In this document: piece after piece, positions 54,855 through 63,398 of the stretch
Layout of the letters: the number at the start of each line of letters is the position of its first letter
How positions within the stretch are numbered: position 1 is the first letter of the stretch
Assembly (NCBI GenBank): GCA_011390335.1
Contig: JAABSO010000024.1
Location: forward strand, 1-64,000
Origin: Desulfotignum sp.
GTDB taxonomy: Bacteria; Desulfobacterota; Desulfobacteria; Desulfobacterales; Desulfobacteraceae
DNA: 64,000 nucleotides
Reading direction: 5' to 3'
Translations under genes and position numbers: made by a program
Notes under the pieces: model-generated
What the model was told of the DNA's origin: nothing
What the model saw: only the letters and a program-made list of their open reading frames with translations
Database searches by the model: none

Positions 54855-55706
54855 ATGATAGACACCCATGATCCTTCAGCCTTTCAAATGATCTATGTTG
54901 CATCCTGCGGAGAGGGCATCAATGCATTTCACCTGGTGGAATCCACACTGATACAGTTTCCAGATAACAAAATTACGGTTGTCAAGGTACCCCAGATCCG
55001 GTCCGAGGTCCAGGTGGATGAGCTTATCGACAAAGTCAAGGATATTGAAAGTCTGATCGTCCATACCATTGTCAACACAAACCTGCGCAAATATCTCACC
55101 CGAAAAGGCATGGAACATAAAATAGTCACCATTGACCTGATGGGCCCGGTGCTTTCAAAAATACAGGCATTTTTGAACCAGGATCCCCTGGAAAAACCCG
55201 GCCTATACAGGGAACGCCACCAGGTGAACCTCAAACAGGTATCTGCCATTGATTTTGCCCTGGCCCATGATGACGGCCTGAACCCGGAAACCCTCAATGA
55301 GGCGGAGATTATCCTGCTGGGGCTGTCCCGGGCCGGCAAGACCCCTTTGTCCATGTATATGGCGGTGCTGGGATGGAAAGTGGCCAATATTCCCTTTGTT
55401 CCAGGGGTTCCCATGCCGGCGATACTGGATGCTGTTGACCGGCGGCGGATTTTTGCCTTGAATATCAATGCCAAGCAGCTTGTGGCCCATCGGAAAATGC
55501 GCCAGGAAAGCCTCGGGGCCTCGGACATGAAAGCCTATTCCTCCAGAAAGGATATTGAGGAAGAAATTCTCATGGCCCACCGCCATTATATTGCCAAAGG
55601 GTATTCCATGATCAATGTGAGCAACAAACCCATTGAAACCAGTGCCGAAGAGATCATTGAGATGATCACCCGCCGCTTTAAATCCGACGCCCATCTGGTT
55701 CACTGA
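54855..55706 (+). CDS. PPDK/PEP synthase regulatory protein (kinase/pyrophosphorylase)
   Basis: This 283-residue PDRP/PpsR-family protein (DUF299) has the P-loop-like motif LLGLSRAGKTP (about 155-165) and the downstream GVPMPAIL and HRKMRQESL segments. Members inactivate PPDK or PEP synthase by ADP-dependent phosphorylation of the Thr two residues before the catalytic His, and reactivate it with phosphate. The target is plausibly the PPDK at 58353-61064, where that Thr479 is present. AAAGGA precedes the ATG. A terminator-like hairpin follows at 55730. Confidence 0.9.
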   Translation: MIDTHDPSAFQMIYVASCGEGINAFHLVESTLIQFPDNKITVVKVPQIRSEVQVDELIDKVKDIESLIVHTIVNTNLRKYLTRKGMEHKIVTIDLMGPVLSKIQAFLNQDPLEKPGLYRERHQVNLKQVSAIDFALAHDDGLNPETLNEAEIILLGLSRAGKTPLSMYMAVLGWKVANIPFVPGVPMPAILDAVDRRRIFALNINAKQLVAHRKMRQESLGASDMKAYSSRKDIEEEILMAHRHYIAKGYSMINVSNKPIETSAEEIIEMITRRFKSDAHLVH

Positions 55707-55729
55707 TTTGATTTACAGGCGAATATGCG

Positions 55730-55754
55730 AATATGAGGTGCCATGTCTCATATT
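55730..55754. terminator. bidirectional hairpin between PDRP gene and cheR
   Basis: AATATGAG (55730-55737) pairs perfectly with CTCATATT (55747-55754) around a 9-nt loop. It overlaps the 3' end of cheR by 2 bp. A short T-rich segment follows on the plus strand only. Confidence 0.4.
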
Positions 55755-56550
55755 ATTTTACATACAAAGAGGGCACACCGGGTATGGATGAAAACTTGTG
55801 TGTCAGGTTCATGAGGCTTTCTGCGTTGCCAATGGCAAAAAACCCCCGGGGCACAACCGCCCCATAAAGCTTGTTCACAACCTTTTCGCTGGTGGGCATA
55901 TCAAAATATATCATGACATTTCTGCAGACCACCGCATCAACCCCCTGGTCAGGCGGTGTATCCGTGATCAGGTTGAAACGCTGGAAACTGATATGGGTCT
56001 GCACCTGTTTTTTGATTTTGACATGGCCCTGGTATTTGCCGGTTCCCTGTTGAAAATACCGGTGCAGCAGGGTTTTGGGAACGTTTCTGGTCTTGTCAAT
56101 GCGGTAAATGCCCCGGGCAGCCGTGGCCAGTACAGAATGGGATATGTCAGTGGCCAGTATGGAAAAATCCAGGCCTGCCTCCAGAAGCTGAATGGCAATG
56201 GAATAGGGTTCATCTCCGGTGGAACAGGCAGCACACCATATTTTGAAGACCTGATTTTTATTGGGGACACTGCCTTTAAAATGCTGCACCATGTATGCAA
56301 TGCTTTTGTTTTCTCTGAAAAAATAGGAATGATTAGTGGTGACAGTATCTATGAATTCCACCACTTCCTGGTCATTGGATGCCAGATAGGCAAGATATTG
56401 GTCAAAATTTTTTTTTGTCAGACGCATCCGCTTGGCAAGTTTGGATTTGAGCAGCTCTTTTTTGCCCTCATGCAGATTGATCCCTGACGTCTGGTATACC
56501 AGATGTTTTAATTCAAGAAACTGGTTTTTGGAAAGAACTATTTCATTCAT
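55753..56550 (-). CDS. cheR: CheR-type chemotaxis protein methyltransferase
   Basis: This 265-residue SAM-dependent methyltransferase has the SAM-binding motif IWCAACSTGDEPYS, the N-terminal helical bundle LSKNQFLELKHLVYQTSGINL, and the conserved VVCRNVMIYF motif. It methylates Glu residues of chemoreceptors. No receptor, CheB, CheA or CheW gene is in the window, so its substrate is unclear; it is an orphan here. It diverges from a membrane-protein gene by 26 bp and converges on the PDRP gene. Confidence 0.9.
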   Translation of the reverse strand: MNEIVLSKNQFLELKHLVYQTSGINLHEGKKELLKSKLAKRMRLTKKNFDQYLAYLASNDQEVVEFIDTVTTNHSYFFRENKSIAYMVQHFKGSVPNKNQVFKIWCAACSTGDEPYSIAIQLLEAGLDFSILATDISHSVLATAARGIYRIDKTRNVPKTLLHRYFQQGTGKYQGHVKIKKQVQTHISFQRFNLITDTPPDQGVDAVVCRNVMIYFDMPTSEKVVNKLYGAVVPRGFFAIGNAESLMNLTHKFSSIPGVPSLYVK

Positions 56551-56576
56551 GGCAAAACCATTATATATTTGTCAGC

Positions 56577-57002
56577 ATGACCCATAAAAAACAAGGTGAA
56601 AACCTGAACAACCGCAGCACAAAACCCTTTGAACGGCGCAAATCAAAAGATATCTGGACCAGGGTGTTCATTGCCCTGCATCTGATTGCCTGGACCGTCC
56701 TTTGTATTTCCATGCTGGTATTTCACCGTGCCCAGCCGGATTTTGAAACCTTTTTTGACCGGTTTTACCAACTTAATTTGAGAACAGTCTGGGATTTGCG
56801 TTTTCTGCAGTACCTGTTATATATTATTTTTCTGGGGCTTGCCATCAGTATTTTCGGTATGATTCTGGCACGGGTCCGGGCCAGGCGCAAAAATGACCTG
56901 AAAAATCAGATGAAAATTTTGGGGGGAGTTTACCTGATCCTGTTTTTTATATACGGGCTCATGATATGGGGTTCAAGATTGTCAGGACTCTGGCCGATAT
57001 AA
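56577..57002 (+). CDS. hypothetical membrane protein, 141 aa
   Basis: After a hydrophilic basic N-terminus (~25 residues) there are three predicted TM segments (about 29-49, 80-100, 115-133). A basic stretch (ARVRARRKN) follows TM2. There is no clear ribosome binding site, so the start may be inexact. It lies 36 bp upstream of the exported receiver-like gene, same direction, so they may form a three-gene operon. Family not recognised. Confidence 0.65.
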   Translation: MTHKKQGENLNNRSTKPFERRKSKDIWTRVFIALHLIAWTVLCISMLVFHRAQPDFETFFDRFYQLNLRTVWDLRFLQYLLYIIFLGLAISIFGMILARVRARRKNDLKNQMKILGGVYLILFFIYGLMIWGSRLSGLWPI

Positions 57003-57038
57003 AGTATATTTTTGCTGGAATGAAAAAAGGATTGGATC

Positions 57039-57869
57039 ATGAAACAGATAACAGGCATTTTGCTTATCGGACTTATCATTGTACTGGCGGTAATCCCCTG
57101 TTCTGCCAGGGATTTCATGGTCGAGTTTATAGCTGAAAACTACAAGGAAACCCCAATTCCCTATTCCAACACCCCGCAGATCTATCATTCCATCCAGGTG
57201 AATACCCATACAGGACCCAAACTGCTGATTCTTGCAGGAGAAGACCTGATCTACCGCACATGGCTGCGCCAGTACATTGCAGAAAATAACCGGTTCATCG
57301 CCCAAGTGGCAGATACTGAAAACGATCAGTTTGTGGCCTCCCGTACCTATGAGATGGATGTCACCCAGCTGCATCCTGTGGGCAATGACAACTGGGCCTC
57401 CCTTTTTCCCGCAGATGCGGCAGCAGAACTAACCGAGCCCATCGTGGGAACCCGGCATGTTCTGGTGATTGATACCAATGAGATCCGCAGCAGTCTGATT
57501 GCAGATGTCATCAGTGCAACGGGATTTACCCCGATGATCTTCAGGAGCGGTACCCAGGCTGTGGAAATGTTTCGGAGCCAGCCTGAAAAATTCAAGATGA
57601 TCATTGCCAATCACAAAGCGCCCGGCATTGAGACAGAAGCCTTTGTGAAACAGGTTCTGAAAATCGATTGCCAGGTTCCCATCCTGGTGGAAACAGGGTA
57701 CCGTGATCCCAAAACCCGTCAGCGATACCAGGACCTTTTTGCCGGTGCCGGTTCAGTGGTCCTCACCCCCATGGTCCTCAAAAACCTGCAAAAAAACATC
57801 CAGGGCATGATAAACGATGAGTCCAATGAGCAGGAAACTTCCATGGATAACCCACAGGCTGCGTTATGA
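57039..57869 (+). CDS. exported protein with a degenerate receiver-like domain, 276 aa
   Basis: A typical Sec signal peptide (MKQITGILLIGLIIVLAVIPCSA-RDF) predicts export; cleavage after CSA is likely. A ~110-residue linker region follows, then at about residues 138-262 a CheY-like fold: HVLVIDTNEIRSSLIADVISATGFTPMIF...FKMIIANHKAPGI...PILVETGY. The acidic pair is reduced to D-T, the phospho-acceptor aligns with Asn (IANH), and the KP-type Lys position aligns with Thr (LTPM), so phosphorylation is not expected. A receiver-like domain behind a signal peptide is unusual. It overlaps the next gene by 4 nt. Confidence 0.75.
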   Translation: MKQITGILLIGLIIVLAVIPCSARDFMVEFIAENYKETPIPYSNTPQIYHSIQVNTHTGPKLLILAGEDLIYRTWLRQYIAENNRFIAQVADTENDQFVASRTYEMDVTQLHPVGNDNWASLFPADAAAELTEPIVGTRHVLVIDTNEIRSSLIADVISATGFTPMIFRSGTQAVEMFRSQPEKFKMIIANHKAPGIETEAFVKQVLKIDCQVPILVETGYRDPKTRQRYQDLFAGAGSVVLTPMVLKNLQKNIQGMINDESNEQETSMDNPQAAL

Positions 57870-58315
57870 ATCGGCGGCCCATATCGATTTATCTGTTTGT
57901 TTTCTTATCTGTTTTCCTGTTTGTCTTTCTGGCATCAGCAGGTTTGACCCGGGCTGCAGAAGACCGGTTCAGCCGGTATGAAGCGGGATTTACAAATTTT
58001 GTAACCTGTGAACTTACGCGTATCGGACCCTCCTCCTATTTCAAGGGCAAACCCGTTGATATCACCATGATTGACGTGTATGACGTGCGTGCTGAATCAG
58101 GTCTGGTTATCATAACAGGTGCAGTGCAGTGTTTTGTGGAAGACACCTATAAAACCCTTTACGGGGCAGTGGGAGTGAAGACCATCATGGACACGGAAAA
58201 AGTGGTCTATTTTACCATCCGGCCAAAGGATTTTTCCATTCTTGCCACAGAACTGATGCGCTATCCCTACAAGGAACGCTGTGGCTGGTCACGGTACCGG
58301 GTGGATATTAATTGA
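57866..58315 (+). CDS. exported hypothetical protein, 149 aa
   Basis: The protein begins with a hydrophobic signal (ISIYLFVFLSVFLFVFLASAGLTRAA), probably cleaved near TRAA, then a ~115-residue periplasmic domain with SRYEAGFTNFVTCELTR and two further Cys. It overlaps the previous gene by 4 nt (ATGA), so the two are translationally coupled. No family is recognised. A hairpin follows at 58316. Confidence 0.7.
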   Translation: MNRRPISIYLFVFLSVFLFVFLASAGLTRAAEDRFSRYEAGFTNFVTCELTRIGPSSYFKGKPVDITMIDVYDVRAESGLVIITGAVQCFVEDTYKTLYGAVGVKTIMDTEKVVYFTIRPKDFSILATELMRYPYKERCGWSRYRVDIN

Positions 58316-58346
58316 AACCCCCTGCCTGGAACACGGCAGAGGGGTT
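58316..58346. terminator. terminator-like hairpin between convergent genes
   Basis: AACCCCCTGCC and GGCAGAGGGGTT pair with one bulge around TGGAACAC, between the 149-aa gene and ppdK, which converge. No long T tract is seen on either side. Confidence 0.5.
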
Positions 58347-58352
58347 GCATCG

Positions 58353-61064
58353 CTATTTGTCCATGATGGCGGCCTGGGCAGCGGCCAGCCGTGCAATGGG
58401 CACCCGGTAAGGGGAGCAGGACACATAGGTGAGGCCCGACCTGTGGCAGAATGTCACTGATTCAGGATCACCCCCGTGCTCGCCGCAGATACCCAGTTTG
58501 ATGTCCGGCCGGGTTTTTTTCCCCCTTTCCACAGCAATTTCAATAAGGCTGCCCACTGCTTCCTGGTCCAGGGTTTCAAAGGGATCTGTGTCCAGAATGG
58601 CATTGTCAATATAATCGTTCATAAAAGACCCGATATCATCCCTGGAAAATCCAAAGGTCATCTGGGTGAGATCATTGGTACCAAAGGAAAAGAACTGGGC
58701 TTCTTGGGCCATTTTATCGGCTATCAGGGCAGCTCTGGGAATTTCGATCATGGTGCCGAACAGATAGGGTATCTGTTCAAGATCATGGGTTTTCAGGGCC
58801 TGTTTATGGCAGTCATCAACAATTTTTCTGGTAAAGGATAATTCTTTTTCATTGCAGGTGACCGGCACCATGATCTCCGGCAAAGGGTGTCTGCCCTGAC
58901 GGATCAGGTCGGCAGATGCGGCAAAAATGGCCTGTACCTGCATTCTGGTGATTTCAGGAAAACTTATTCCCAGGCGTACCCCCCGGTGCCCGATCATGGG
59001 GTTGGATTCCTTGAGAAGCATGCTCCGCTTGATCACCTCCTCAATATCTATGCCCAGGGCTTTGGCTATTTCCATCCGGTTTTTTTCCGAGCTGGGTACA
59101 AATTCATGCAGCGGCGGATCCAGCAGCCGCAGGGTAACCGGCAGGTTGTCCATGACAGCAAGGGTTTTTGCAATTTCCCCTTTTACAAAGGGAAACAGCT
59201 CATCCAGAGCAACCTGGCGTTCTTCAGTGGTTTTGCTTAAAATCATTTTCCGCAGCAGAAACAGGGGCCGGTCTGAATCAGCCCCGTAAAACATATGCTC
59301 AGTGCGGAAAAGCCCGATTCCCTGTGCCCCGAACTCCAGGGCGGTTGCCGCATCTTCAGGGGTATCTGCATTGGTGCGCACCGCCATGGTCCGGTGGCGG
59401 TCAGCAATGGCCATAAATTTTTTGAATTTGGGGTTTTCCAGAGCGTCTTTCATTTTGAGCCGGCCTTCATAAACAATCCCGCGGGTGCCGTTCAAAGTGA
59501 AAATATCCCCTTCATTGAAAATCCGGGTGCCTGCCTGCATCTGTCGGTTTTTTGCATTGATTTTCAGGGCACCGGCACCCACAATGCAGCACTTTCCCCA
59601 TCCCCTGGCCACCAGGGCGGCATGGCTGGTCATGCCCCCTCTGGCAGTAAGGATGGCTGCAGCAGAGCGCATCCCTTCAATATCTTCCGGATTGGTTTCC
59701 TCTCTGACCAGAATTACGTTTTCACCGGTTTTTGCCCGCTGCACCGCATCTTCTGCGGTAAAAACAATCTTTCCCCAGGCCCCGCCGGGTCCGGCCGGCA
59801 GGCCTTCAGCCACTTTTGCAGCGGTTTTTTCCTGTTCCGGGTCCACAATGGGGTGAAGCATTTCATCAAGGGTTTTGGGATTCAGGCGGCAGACCATGGT
59901 CTTTTCATCGATCATACCCTGTTCATACATGTCCATTGCCATGTTCAAGGCAGCGGTGGCGGTCCGTTTGCCCACCCGGCACTGGAGCATATACAGCCTG
60001 CCTTCCTGGATGGTGAATTCAATATCCTGCATATCCTTGTAATGGGCTTCCAGCCTGTTCCGGATATCATACAGCTGGCTGTAAAGTTCCGGCATGGTCT
60101 CTTCCAGGGATCCAAGGTGCTGATTCTGCATGTTTTTTGTGTCAGTGTTCAGGGGATTGGGGGTACGGATACCTGCCACCACATCTTCGCCCTGGGCATT
60201 CACCAGCCATTCACCGTAAAAAACATTCCTGCCGGTGGCAGGGTCACGGGTAAATGCCACTCCTGTGGCAGAGGTGTTTCCCATATTCCCGAACACCATG
60301 CTCTGGACATTTACGGCTGTTCCCCAGGAGTCAGGAATATGTTCAATGCGCCGGTAGGAAACCGCACGTTTTCCGTTCCAGCTTTTGAAAACCGCAGCTA
60401 TTGCCCCCATGAGCTGTGCATGGGGATCATCAGGAAAATCTTTTTTCAGATACTGGCGTATCTTTTTTTTGAACCTGTCGCACAGGCCCTTCATATCCTG
60501 GGTGGAAATGTCAGTATCGTTTTCATATCCTTTGTCGTTTTTCAGGTTGTTCATCATCATTTCCAGATTCAGCCTGATGCCCATACCGTCTTCAGGCACC
60601 ACCTGGTCTGCTTTCTCCATGACCACATCTGAGTACATCATAATCAAGCGGCGGTATGCATCATACACAAACCATTCATTACCGGTTTTTTCCACCAGGC
60701 CGGGGATGGTTTCCGGGCACAGTCCCACATTGAGAATGGTTTCCATCATACCGGGCATGGAACTTCTGGCCCCGGACCGGCAGGACACCAGCAAAGGGGC
60801 TTTGGGATCACCAAATACCAGTCCCATCCGGCTTTCCACATTGGCCATGGCTGTCATGATCTGCTCTTCAAGGCCAGGAGGAAACTTGCCCCCCAGTTCA
60901 AAATAGTGGTTGCAGCATGCCGTGGAAATGGTGAATCCCGGAGGTACGGGAAGGCCCATGCGTGCCATTTCAGCAAGATTGGCACCTTTGCCACCCAGAA
61001 GGTTTTTTTGGGATGCATCCCCGTCTGTTTTTTTCGGACTGAACTCATAGATATATCTGGTCAT
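58353..61064 (-). CDS. ppdK: pyruvate phosphate dikinase
   Basis: This 903-residue PPDK interconverts pyruvate, ATP and Pi with PEP, AMP and PPi. The N-terminal nucleotide domain has GGKGANLAEMA, the central phosphohistidine domain has TARGGMTSHAALVARG with His481 and the regulatory Thr479, and the C-terminal TIM barrel has LFRTEHMF and GICGEHGGDPESV with the active Cys. AGAGG lies just before the ATG. The regulator gene for this enzyme is 2.6 kb away at 54855. In anaerobes the enzyme can run in the PEP-forming or pyruvate-forming direction. Confidence 0.97.
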   Translation of the reverse strand: MTRYIYEFSPKKTDGDASQKNLLGGKGANLAEMARMGLPVPPGFTISTACCNHYFELGGKFPPGLEEQIMTAMANVESRMGLVFGDPKAPLLVSCRSGARSSMPGMMETILNVGLCPETIPGLVEKTGNEWFVYDAYRRLIMMYSDVVMEKADQVVPEDGMGIRLNLEMMMNNLKNDKGYENDTDISTQDMKGLCDRFKKKIRQYLKKDFPDDPHAQLMGAIAAVFKSWNGKRAVSYRRIEHIPDSWGTAVNVQSMVFGNMGNTSATGVAFTRDPATGRNVFYGEWLVNAQGEDVVAGIRTPNPLNTDTKNMQNQHLGSLEETMPELYSQLYDIRNRLEAHYKDMQDIEFTIQEGRLYMLQCRVGKRTATAALNMAMDMYEQGMIDEKTMVCRLNPKTLDEMLHPIVDPEQEKTAAKVAEGLPAGPGGAWGKIVFTAEDAVQRAKTGENVILVREETNPEDIEGMRSAAAILTARGGMTSHAALVARGWGKCCIVGAGALKINAKNRQMQAGTRIFNEGDIFTLNGTRGIVYEGRLKMKDALENPKFKKFMAIADRHRTMAVRTNADTPEDAATALEFGAQGIGLFRTEHMFYGADSDRPLFLLRKMILSKTTEERQVALDELFPFVKGEIAKTLAVMDNLPVTLRLLDPPLHEFVPSSEKNRMEIAKALGIDIEEVIKRSMLLKESNPMIGHRGVRLGISFPEITRMQVQAIFAASADLIRQGRHPLPEIMVPVTCNEKELSFTRKIVDDCHKQALKTHDLEQIPYLFGTMIEIPRAALIADKMAQEAQFFSFGTNDLTQMTFGFSRDDIGSFMNDYIDNAILDTDPFETLDQEAVGSLIEIAVERGKKTRPDIKLGICGEHGGDPESVTFCHRSGLTYVSCSPYRVPIARLAAAQAAIMDK

Positions 61065-61200
61065 GATTGCCTCTGTTTGATTTTTATGAAAGCGTTTATC
61101 AAATCTATTGGTTTCTTTGAATATCGGTTGTGGGCATACCCGGGGTGAAAGACCTTGGGCGGCCCGGGGCCGTCAATGAATTTGCCGTGCTTCTCCTGTA

Positions 61201-61228
61201 ACTATGCAAGATTGAAAATCCAAGTCAA
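61201..61228 (-). promoter_or_regulatory. candidate promoter of ppdK
   Basis: On the minus strand TTGACT (61228-61223), a 16-bp spacer and CATAGT (61206-61201) lie about 135 bp before the ppdK start. The transcribed leader would contain the GC-rich inverted repeat at 61160-61172. The 256-bp ppdK-ABC-F gap otherwise holds nothing recognisable; for the plus-strand gene TATGAT near 61264 is a weak -10. Confidence 0.4.
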
Positions 61229-61320
61229 GCAAAATCTGATGTTTATAAATTCCGGCACCAATGTTATGATACTAAATTTTAAACAACCAAAATAAATACC
61301 CATGCCGGAACAGATACCAT

Positions 61321-63162
61321 ATGTTGACCATTGAATCCATTTGCAAGGGGTTTGGCGACCAGACCCTGTTTGATGATGCCAGTCTGCAGATAAACCCTGG
61401 TGAACGGGTGGGACTTGTGGGCAGGAACGGCCACGGAAAAACCACCCTGCTCAATATCATCGCAGGATATGATCACCCGGACGGGGGGAGAATAAACTGC
61501 CCGGCCGGGTACCGCATCGGCATGCTGTCCCAGAAAATTGTGTTTTCAGAAACCACTGTGCGCAAAGAAGCCATGACAGGGCTGCCTGACCTTGAAAGAG
61601 AACACTATTGGAAAGCGGAAAAAGTGCTGGCCGGACTGGGGTTTTCCCCTGTGGATATGGACAGGGACCCGGCTGTTTTTTCCGGGGGTTTCCAGGTCAG
61701 GCTGAACCTGGCAAAGGTGCTGGTGTCTGAACCGGACCTGCTTATTCTGGACGAGCCCACCAATTACCTGGATATCACCTCCATTCGATGGATCTCCCAG
61801 TTTCTGACAGCCTGGCCCAGGGAGGTTCTTCTGGTAACCCATGACCGGGGCTTCATGGACCATGTGGTCACCCATATTGCCGGTATCCACCGTCAGAAAA
61901 TCAGAAAAATTCCGGGAGATACCGGCAAATACTATGACCAGGTGGCCCAGGATGAATCGGTATATGAAAAAACCAGGCTGAATGAAGAAAAACGCAAAAA
62001 AGAGATTGAAACCTTTATCACGAGGTTCCGGGCCAAAGCCCGGCTGGCAAACATGGTACAGTCAAGAATCAAAACCCTTGAAAAACAGGAATCAAAAGAA
62101 AAACTCTCCCAGCATAAAAATATGGATTTTTCTTTCAACTATCTGCCTTTTAACGGCAAACAGATGCTCACTGCCGAAAAATTGTGTTTTGGTTATGAAC
62201 CGCAAAAACCGCTGATCACTGATTTTTCCGTAACAGTCCAGCCAGGGGACAGAATTGCCGTCATCGGCCAGAACGGCAAAGGCAAGACCACCCTGGTCAA
62301 GCTGCTCACCGGCAGACTTGCCCCTGCATCCGGCAGTGTCACCTGCAACCCGGGGGTTGTCCCGGGATATTTTGAACAGACCAATGTGCTCACCCTCAAT
62401 GAGAGCCATACCATTGAAGAGGAACTGACAGATGCCCACCCGGATTTTGACCGCCAGGCTGCCAGAAATATCTGCGGTGCCATGATGTTTGAAAAAGATG
62501 CTGCCTTGAAAAAGATCAGCGTATTGTCAGGCGGGGAAAAATCCCGGGTCATGCTGGGCAAACTACTTTTGACCCCGGTGAACCTGCTGCTGCTGGATGA
62601 ACCCACAAATCACCTGGATATCGAGGCCTGTGATGCATTCTCAGCGGCATTGCAGGATTTTTGCGGCGCCCTGATCCTGGTAACCCATAATGAGCTGTTC
62701 CTGCATTCTCTGGCCACCAGGCTGGTGGTATTTAAAAAAGACCGTATTGATTTGTTTGAAGGCAGTTACCAGGAATTTCTGGATAAGGACGGCTGGGAAG
62801 AGGCCGGCACGGTTTCAGGAAAGCAAAAAAAATCCACCGGTTTGAACAAAAAGGAGCTGCGCCAGAAAAAATCGGAAATCATTTCAGGCCGGTCCAGGGT
62901 CCTGGGGCCCATCCAGAAAAAAATTTCGCAGATAGAAGATGAGATAGAAACCCTTGAAAACCAGATTCAGACGGTGAATGCAGAGCTGCTCACAGCATCG
63001 GAAAACGCGGACGGCAAAAACATCCAGATGCTTTCAAAACAGTTGTCAGACCTTGAAAATGCGGTGGAATCCCTGTTTTCCGACCTGGAAGAAAAAATGG
63101 AGGACCTGGAGTCTCAGAACATACAGTTTGAAAAACAACTCAAAGAATTGGAAAGGCTGTGA
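61321..63162 (+). CDS. ABC-F family ATPase, YheS-like
   Basis: This 613-residue ABC-F protein has two ATPase domains: Walker A GRNGHGKTT, signature FSGGFQVRL and Walker B LILDEPTNYLD; and GQNGKGKTT, LSGGEKSRV and LLLDEPTNHLD. The linker contains RFRAKARLANMVQSRIKTLEK, like the YheS P-site tRNA-interaction motif, and the C-terminal ~90 residues are coiled coil. It likely acts on ribosomes. It differs from the Uup-type paralogue at 3885. ATG 61321 has no strong ribosome binding site. Confidence 0.85.
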   Translation: MLTIESICKGFGDQTLFDDASLQINPGERVGLVGRNGHGKTTLLNIIAGYDHPDGGRINCPAGYRIGMLSQKIVFSETTVRKEAMTGLPDLEREHYWKAEKVLAGLGFSPVDMDRDPAVFSGGFQVRLNLAKVLVSEPDLLILDEPTNYLDITSIRWISQFLTAWPREVLLVTHDRGFMDHVVTHIAGIHRQKIRKIPGDTGKYYDQVAQDESVYEKTRLNEEKRKKEIETFITRFRAKARLANMVQSRIKTLEKQESKEKLSQHKNMDFSFNYLPFNGKQMLTAEKLCFGYEPQKPLITDFSVTVQPGDRIAVIGQNGKGKTTLVKLLTGRLAPASGSVTCNPGVVPGYFEQTNVLTLNESHTIEEELTDAHPDFDRQAARNICGAMMFEKDAALKKISVLSGGEKSRVMLGKLLLTPVNLLLLDEPTNHLDIEACDAFSAALQDFCGALILVTHNELFLHSLATRLVVFKKDRIDLFEGSYQEFLDKDGWEEAGTVSGKQKKSTGLNKKELRQKKSEIISGRSRVLGPIQKKISQIEDEIETLENQIQTVNAELLTASENADGKNIQMLSKQLSDLENAVESLFSDLEEKMEDLESQNIQFEKQLKELERL

Positions 63163-63168
63163 TTTAGG

Positions 63169-63378
63169 ATGGACAAAAAAAAATTCGCATTCTATTATGG
63201 GATTGTTCTCATTGCAGTGGGATTAGGGGTCTTTTACCGGATACCTGAGGTGACGCAACAGGTGGCGAACATCGCATTTTTCAGCAACAAACTATTCATT
63301 GTCAGGTTCTGTTTTTACATGCTGGGAATGTTTCTGGTGATCGCAGGCAGTATCCGGGTGTATAAAAATTTTAGATAA
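63169..63378 (+). CDS. small membrane protein, 69 aa
   Basis: Two TM segments are predicted (about 5-23 and 44-62) with a basic end (RVYKNFR). It begins 6 bp after the ABC-F gene. No family is recognised. Confidence 0.6.
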   Translation: MDKKKFAFYYGIVLIAVGLGVFYRIPEVTQQVANIAFFSNKLFIVRFCFYMLGMFLVIAGSIRVYKNFR

Positions 63379-63398
63379 TTCATATACAGAAGACACAC

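Noticed and set aside
55798..56487. 229-codon open frame on the plus strand
   Set aside because: Antisense to cheR, which carries all family motifs.
59295..60632. 445-codon open frame on the plus strand
   Set aside because: It lies wholly antisense to ppdK, has no ribosome binding site and its composition (runs of G, H, F, P) reflects the opposite strand.
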